Shown piece after piece: positions 60,191 through 64,000 of a DNA stretch of 64,000 nucleotides. The notes beneath the pieces were generated by a model, which saw only the letters and a list, made by a program, of their open reading frames with translations, did no database searches and was not told the origin of the DNA. The position numbers were made by a program, and so were the translations under genes. Source of the DNA: an uncultured Agrobacterium sp. (GTDB lineage: Bacteria > Pseudomonadota > Alphaproteobacteria > Rhizobiales > Rhizobiaceae); contig CAJYTK010000004.1 in the NCBI GenBank assembly GCA_913777615.1, forward strand, positions 62,001-126,000, given 5' to 3'. Positions within the stretch are counted from its first letter, which is position 1, and the number at the start of each line of letters is the position of its first letter.

Positions 60191-61336
60191 TCAGAAGCAG
60201 TCCTCGAACAACGCCTTGGTGTTCTCAAGCGTCATTTCGATCGGGTTGCCTCCGCAGCTCGGATCCTTGATCGCTTCCGCCGTCAGCTCGTCGATGCGAT
60301 CCGGCTTGATACCCATGGCTGTCAGGTTCTCCGGCACGCCGAGTTCCTTGCGAAGCTCCAGCACGTAGTCGTAAAAGCCGTCGAACCCGCCGGCGATCCC
60401 GAGGTACGCTGCCGCACGCGCGATCTTGTCCTCGATCGCAGGCCGGTTGAAGCGCAGCACGGCGGGCATCACCACCGCATTGGTCATGCCGTGATGGGTG
60501 TTGTAGACCGCACCGATCGGATGCGAGAGCGAGTGAATGGCGCCAAGCCCCTTCTGGAAGGAGACCGCGCCCATCGCCGCAGCCGCCATCATGTTGGTGC
60601 GCGCTTCGATATCGGTTCCGTCCTTAAAGGCGCGTGGCAGGAATTCCTTGATCAGCCGCATGCCTTCCAGCGCAATACCCTGGCTCATTGGGTGAAAGAA
60701 GGGCGAGGAATAAGCTTCCAGGCAGTGGGCAAACGCATCCATGCCGGTGCCAGCGGTGATCGCCTTCGGCATGCCGACGGTCAGTTCCGGATCGCAGATG
60801 ACGACGCCCGGCAGAAATTTCGGGTGGAAGATGATCTTCTTCACATGGGTCTTTGAATTGGTGATGACGCTGGCGCGCCCCACCTCAGACCCCGTTCCGG
60901 CAGTCGTCGGCACGGCGACGATTGGTGCAATCGCATCCGAATTGGCGCGCGTCCACCAGTCGCCGATATCCTCGAAATCCCATACGGGACGCGTCTGCCC
61001 CGCCATGAAGGCAACCGCCTTGCCGAGATCCAGGCCCGAGCCGCCACCAAAGGCGACGACGCCATCATGACCGCCATCCTTGAACGCCTTCACACCGGCT
61101 TCGAGGTTGATCTCGTTCGGGTTCGGATCGACGTCGGAGAAGATCGCGCGTCCAAGACCCGCCTCATCAAGGATATCCAGCGCATGACCGGTGATCGCCA
61201 TGCCGGCAAGGCCGCGATCCGTCACAAGAAGCGGCTTCTTGATGCCAAGTGTCGTGCAGGCATCCGCCAGTTCCTTGATGCGGCCCCGTCCGAGCTTGAT
61301 CGGGGTCGGATAGCTCCAGTTTGCGACGATATTCAT
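60191..61336 (-). CDS. Iron-containing alcohol dehydrogenase
   Basis: 381-residue group III alcohol dehydrogenase. GGGSGLDLGKAVA is the NAD loop and TAGTGSEVGRASVIT a family signature; metal ligands fall in GMDAFAHCLEAY and in the His-rich AIHSLSHPIGAVYNTHHG. Its ATG overlaps the aldehyde dehydrogenase stop by four bases, so it acts with that enzyme on the product of the glutamine-synthetase-like protein upstream. Confidence 0.93.
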   Translation of the reverse strand: MNIVANWSYPTPIKLGRGRIKELADACTTLGIKKPLLVTDRGLAGMAITGHALDILDEAGLGRAIFSDVDPNPNEINLEAGVKAFKDGGHDGVVAFGGGSGLDLGKAVAFMAGQTRPVWDFEDIGDWWTRANSDAIAPIVAVPTTAGTGSEVGRASVITNSKTHVKKIIFHPKFLPGVVICDPELTVGMPKAITAGTGMDAFAHCLEAYSSPFFHPMSQGIALEGMRLIKEFLPRAFKDGTDIEARTNMMAAAAMGAVSFQKGLGAIHSLSHPIGAVYNTHHGMTNAVVMPAVLRFNRPAIEDKIARAAAYLGIAGGFDGFYDYVLELRKELGVPENLTAMGIKPDRIDELTAEAIKDPSCGGNPIEMTLENTKALFEDCF

Positions 61337-62721
61337 TTCGTGACTTTCTTCAGATGGTATGATTTCGGACGTGTCAGGTTCTGGAAGCCGATAACAGAGA
61401 GCGAGCCGCCGCGCCCGGTTTCCTTGACGCCGGTCCAGCAGAGTGCGGGATCGAGGTAATCCGCACGGTTCATGAAGACGGTACCCGTTTCGATCTCGCG
61501 CCCAATCCGGCCCGCACGCTCGGGATCCTGCGTCCAGAGCGATGCGGTGAGACCGTATTTGCTGTCATTCATCAGCTTTATGGCTTCATCGTCATTCTTC
61601 ACTTTCATGATGCCGACGGCAGGACCAAAGGTCTCTTCCGTCATGAACTCCATGGAGTGATCGACGTCGATGAGGATTTGCGGCGCGACATAGGCGCTCT
61701 CGCCATCATCGGCGGGGAACAGCTTCGGATCGACCAGCGCCTTGGCACCCTTGGCCATCGCGTCGGCCACCTGCTGGCGCACGACCTTGGCAAAACGCTT
61801 GTTGGCCATTGGCCCAAGCGTCGTTTCCTGCTCTAGTGGATTGCCAAGCTTGTAGTTGGAGACCCAGGCGACCGACTTTTCGACGAAGGCATCGAACAGC
61901 GCTTCGTTGACATAGATGCGCTCGATACCGCAGCAGCACTGGCCGGAATTGTAGGTCGCGCCATCCATCAGCGTATCGACCGCCGCGTCTAGATCGGCAT
62001 CGTCCATGACGTAGCCTGGGTCCTTGCCGCCAAGCTCCAGACCAAGTCCGGTAAAGGTGCCTGCCGCCGCCCGCTCGATCGCGCGCCCGCCTTCCACCGA
62101 TCCGGTGAAATTTACGAAGTTGAAAAACCCTTCGGCGATCAGCGCAGACGTCGTCTGATGATCGAGGAACAGATTGATGAACACATCGTCCGGCACACCG
62201 GCCTCGACAAAGGCACGCACCATCCGCTCGCCGACGAGAAGCGTCTGCGCCGCATGTTTGATCACCACTGTGTTGCCCGCCATCAGGGCCGGCGCAATCG
62301 TGTTGATCGCCGTCATATAGGGGTAGTTCCACGGCGCGATAACGAAGACGACGCCATGGGCTTCGCGCTCGATACGGCGTTGAAAGTTGCCACTATCCTC
62401 GATGACGAGCGGGGCAAGCGCGTCTGCCGCAATCGAGGCGACGTAGTTGGAGCGCTCGTTGAAACCCTTGAACTCGCCACCATAGCGCACGGGACGGCCC
62501 ATCATATGGGCGAGTTCCGGCACCACCTCGTCCACCATCTCGTTAAGTCGTGCGACGCCCTTCAGAACCAGTTGAACGCGTTCCTCCAAAGGACGATGCG
62601 CCCACGTTTTTTGCGCAGCCCGCGCCTTCAACACGGCGCTACGCGCCGCATCCAGCGACATCGCCTCCCGTTCGGCATAAACCGAGCCGTCGATCGGCGA
62701 GATATTCTGGATCATGACCAT
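61333..62721 (-). CDS. Aldehyde dehydrogenase
   Basis: 462-residue NAD(P)-dependent aldehyde dehydrogenase. VIAPWNYPY is the cofactor-site start, GLELGGKDPGYV holds the general-base Glu, and the catalytic Cys is in NSGQCCCGIERIYV (three consecutive Cys). ETFGPAVGIM completes the family pattern. GGAACATATC precedes ATG 62721. It is the middle gene of a three-gene unit, 17 nt after the glutamine-synthetase-like stop. Confidence 0.93.
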   Translation of the reverse strand: MVMIQNISPIDGSVYAEREAMSLDAARSAVLKARAAQKTWAHRPLEERVQLVLKGVARLNEMVDEVVPELAHMMGRPVRYGGEFKGFNERSNYVASIAADALAPLVIEDSGNFQRRIEREAHGVVFVIAPWNYPYMTAINTIAPALMAGNTVVIKHAAQTLLVGERMVRAFVEAGVPDDVFINLFLDHQTTSALIAEGFFNFVNFTGSVEGGRAIERAAAGTFTGLGLELGGKDPGYVMDDADLDAAVDTLMDGATYNSGQCCCGIERIYVNEALFDAFVEKSVAWVSNYKLGNPLEQETTLGPMANKRFAKVVRQQVADAMAKGAKALVDPKLFPADDGESAYVAPQILIDVDHSMEFMTEETFGPAVGIMKVKNDDEAIKLMNDSKYGLTASLWTQDPERAGRIGREIETGTVFMNRADYLDPALCWTGVKETGRGGSLSVIGFQNLTRPKSYHLKKVTK

Positions 62722-62738
62722 GATATGTTCCTAGCCTG

Positions 62739-64000
62739 TTATGCTCTTTCGAAACCGCGCGCGACTTCCCAGTCGGTTACGCGGCGATCATATTCTTCCT
62801 GCTCCCACTTTGCGGCACGCACATAGTGGTCGATCACGTCGTCCCCGAAAGCCCCGCGCAGCATGGCGGAACCGTTCAGGTGATCCGTGGCGTCGCGAAG
62901 CGTTTTCGGGATTTCTCGAACTTCCTTTCCGCCATAGGCGTCGCCGACGAATTGCGGCTCAAGTTCCATCTTCTTTTCGATGCCGTCAATGCCGGCCGCA
63001 AGCAGCGCTGCCATGGCAAGATGCGGGTTGAGATCGGAGCCGCCCACACGGCACTCGATGCGGATGCCCTTGGTGGCATCGCCGCACAGACGGTACCCCG
63101 CCGTGCGGTTGTCCATGCTCCAGACCGCTTTGGTCGGTGCGAATGTGCCTGCCATGTAGCGCTTGTAGGAGTTGATGTAAGGCGCGAGGAAATAGGTGAT
63201 CTCGCTGGCATGCGCCAGAAGCCCTGCCACATAGTGCTTCATCATCTGCGACATGCCATACTCGGCGTCCTTGTCGAAGAATTTCGGCGTCTTACCATCC
63301 AGGCTCCAGAGCGACTGATGGATGTGCGAGGAACTGCCAGCGGCACTGTAATTCCATTTGGCGAGGAAGGTCACGGCCTTGCCTTTGGACCAGGCGATTT
63401 CCTTGGTGGCGTTCTTGATGATGGCATGGCGGTCGGCCATGGTCAGCGCGTCCGCATAGCGCACATTGATTTCTTCCTGGCCGGCGGAGGCCTCACCCTT
63501 GGTGTTCTCCACCGGGATGCCCGCACCCTGCAACCCGTTGCGAATGGCGCGCATCACCTCCTCTTCCTTGGTGGTCTGGAAGATATGGTAATCCTCGTTA
63601 TAGGCGCTCGCTGGATTAAGGTTGCGATACCCGCTGGCGCGTGCCGATTCGAAGCTTTGGTCGAAGAGGAAGAATTCCAGTTCGCTTGCCATGTAAGCCT
63701 TCAGACCCATGGCCTCAAGCCGCGCCACCTGGCGCTTCAGCATGGCGCGCGGCGAATGCGGCACCTCCGCATGGGTGTGATGATCATAGGCATCGCACAG
63801 AACGAGCGCGGTCCCTTCCAGCCAGGGCACGCGGCGCAAGGTCGCCATATCCGGCTTCAGCGTATAATCGCCATAGCCTTTCTCCCAACTTGTGGATTTA
63901 TAACCTGAGACGGTTTCCATCTCCATGTCGGTGGCGAGCAGATAGTTGCAGCTATGCGTTTCCTCATGCGCGCTCTCGACAAAGAACTGCGCCTGAAACC
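62739..64000 (-). CDS. Glutamine synthetase family protein (gamma-glutamylamide synthetase type; 5' end outside window)
   Basis: At least 420 residues of a GS-fold ligase whose frame runs off the right edge. Seen are MASELEFFLF and GQEEINVRY (metal-site Glu), the GSSSHIHQSLW segment, FAPTKAVWSMDNRTAGYR, and IECRVGGSDLNPHLAMAALLAAG. This pattern suits PuuA/GlnT-like enzymes that link glutamate to an amine rather than ammonia. Neighbouring alcohol and aldehyde dehydrogenases suggest the amine bears a hydroxyl or yields an aldehyde. Confidence 0.88.
   Translation of the reverse strand, partial: FQAQFFVESAHEETHSCNYLLATDMEMETVSGYKSTSWEKGYGDYTLKPDMATLRRVPWLEGTALVLCDAYDHHTHAEVPHSPRAMLKRQVARLEAMGLKAYMASELEFFLFDQSFESARASGYRNLNPASAYNEDYHIFQTTKEEEVMRAIRNGLQGAGIPVENTKGEASAGQEEINVRYADALTMADRHAIIKNATKEIAWSKGKAVTFLAKWNYSAAGSSSHIHQSLWSLDGKTPKFFDKDAEYGMSQMMKHYVAGLLAHASEITYFLAPYINSYKRYMAGTFAPTKAVWSMDNRTAGYRLCGDATKGIRIECRVGGSDLNPHLAMAALLAAGIDGIEKKMELEPQFVGDAYGGKEVREIPKTLRDATDHLNGSAMLRGAFGDDVIDHYVRAAKWEQEEYDRRVTDWEVARGFERA

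Overview
The window is a stretch of alphaproteobacterial chromosome of the Rhizobiaceae, most likely Agrobacterium or a close Rhizobium relative. This rests on the gene content and order: a long FtsZ with an extended linker, LpxC-BamD-RecN downstream of FtsZ, BtaA/BtaB betaine-lipid enzymes, PPi-dependent phosphofructokinase, an RNase P RNA beside mraZ, and cell-cycle style promoter sequence (GANTC sites, CtrA-like TTAA-N7-TTTAC sites). No phage, insertion sequence, integrase, tRNA, rRNA operon or CRISPR array was found. The two ends cut genes: ligA on the left and a glutamine synthetase family gene on the right.

Left part (1-8 kb): ligA (partial), then three plus-strand genes (LysE-type exporter, VOC protein, stand-alone EAL phosphodiesterase), then recN, bamD and lpxC on the minus strand. 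The core (8-29.4 kb) is the division and cell wall (dcw) cluster, all on the minus strand, so it is transcribed from mraZ leftwards: mraZ, rsmH, ftsL-like, ftsI, murE, murF, mraY, murD, ftsW, murG, murC, murB, then ddlB, ftsQ, ftsA, ftsZ. A plus-strand MHS-family transporter with its own 0.5-kb regulatory region and a strong bidirectional terminator sits between murB and ddlB and divides the cluster into two transcription units. Many junctions are 1-4 nt ATGA-type overlaps, indicating tight translational coupling.

Middle part (29.4-43.6 kb): the mraZ promoter region with four TGGG repeats at a 10-bp period, rnpB, two tandem paralogous sarcosine-oxidase-like flavoproteins, and then an unusual concentration of peptidoglycan-remodelling genes: a soluble lytic transglycosylase, an AmpD-like amidase coupled to a TerB-DnaJ protein, a lipoprotein transglycosylase, a GH25 lysozyme-like lipoprotein and an MltB-type transglycosylase. 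pfp and a degenerate LysE-like membrane protein lie among them, as do btaA-btaB, which make the phosphorus-free lipid DGTS and have a Pho-box-like sequence upstream. A 25-residue membrane peptide gene with a perfect Shine-Dalgarno follows.

Right part (43.6-64 kb): metF with a coupled ArsR-methyltransferase fusion regulator under an 18-bp perfect palindrome; a VOC protein behind a SoxR/MerR-type promoter; the ABC-F protein EttA; a monoacylglycerol-lipase-like hydrolase; a coupled type III CoA-transferase and TPP enzyme; a HugZ-like protein; a RidA, DUF442-like and aldose-epimerase-like group; an L,D-transpeptidase; an MFS exporter with its TetR repressor; an orphan ParA; a PhnB-type VOC protein; and a coupled iron-type alcohol dehydrogenase, aldehyde dehydrogenase and glutamine synthetase family operon that looks like a gamma-glutamylation route for an amine or amino alcohol.
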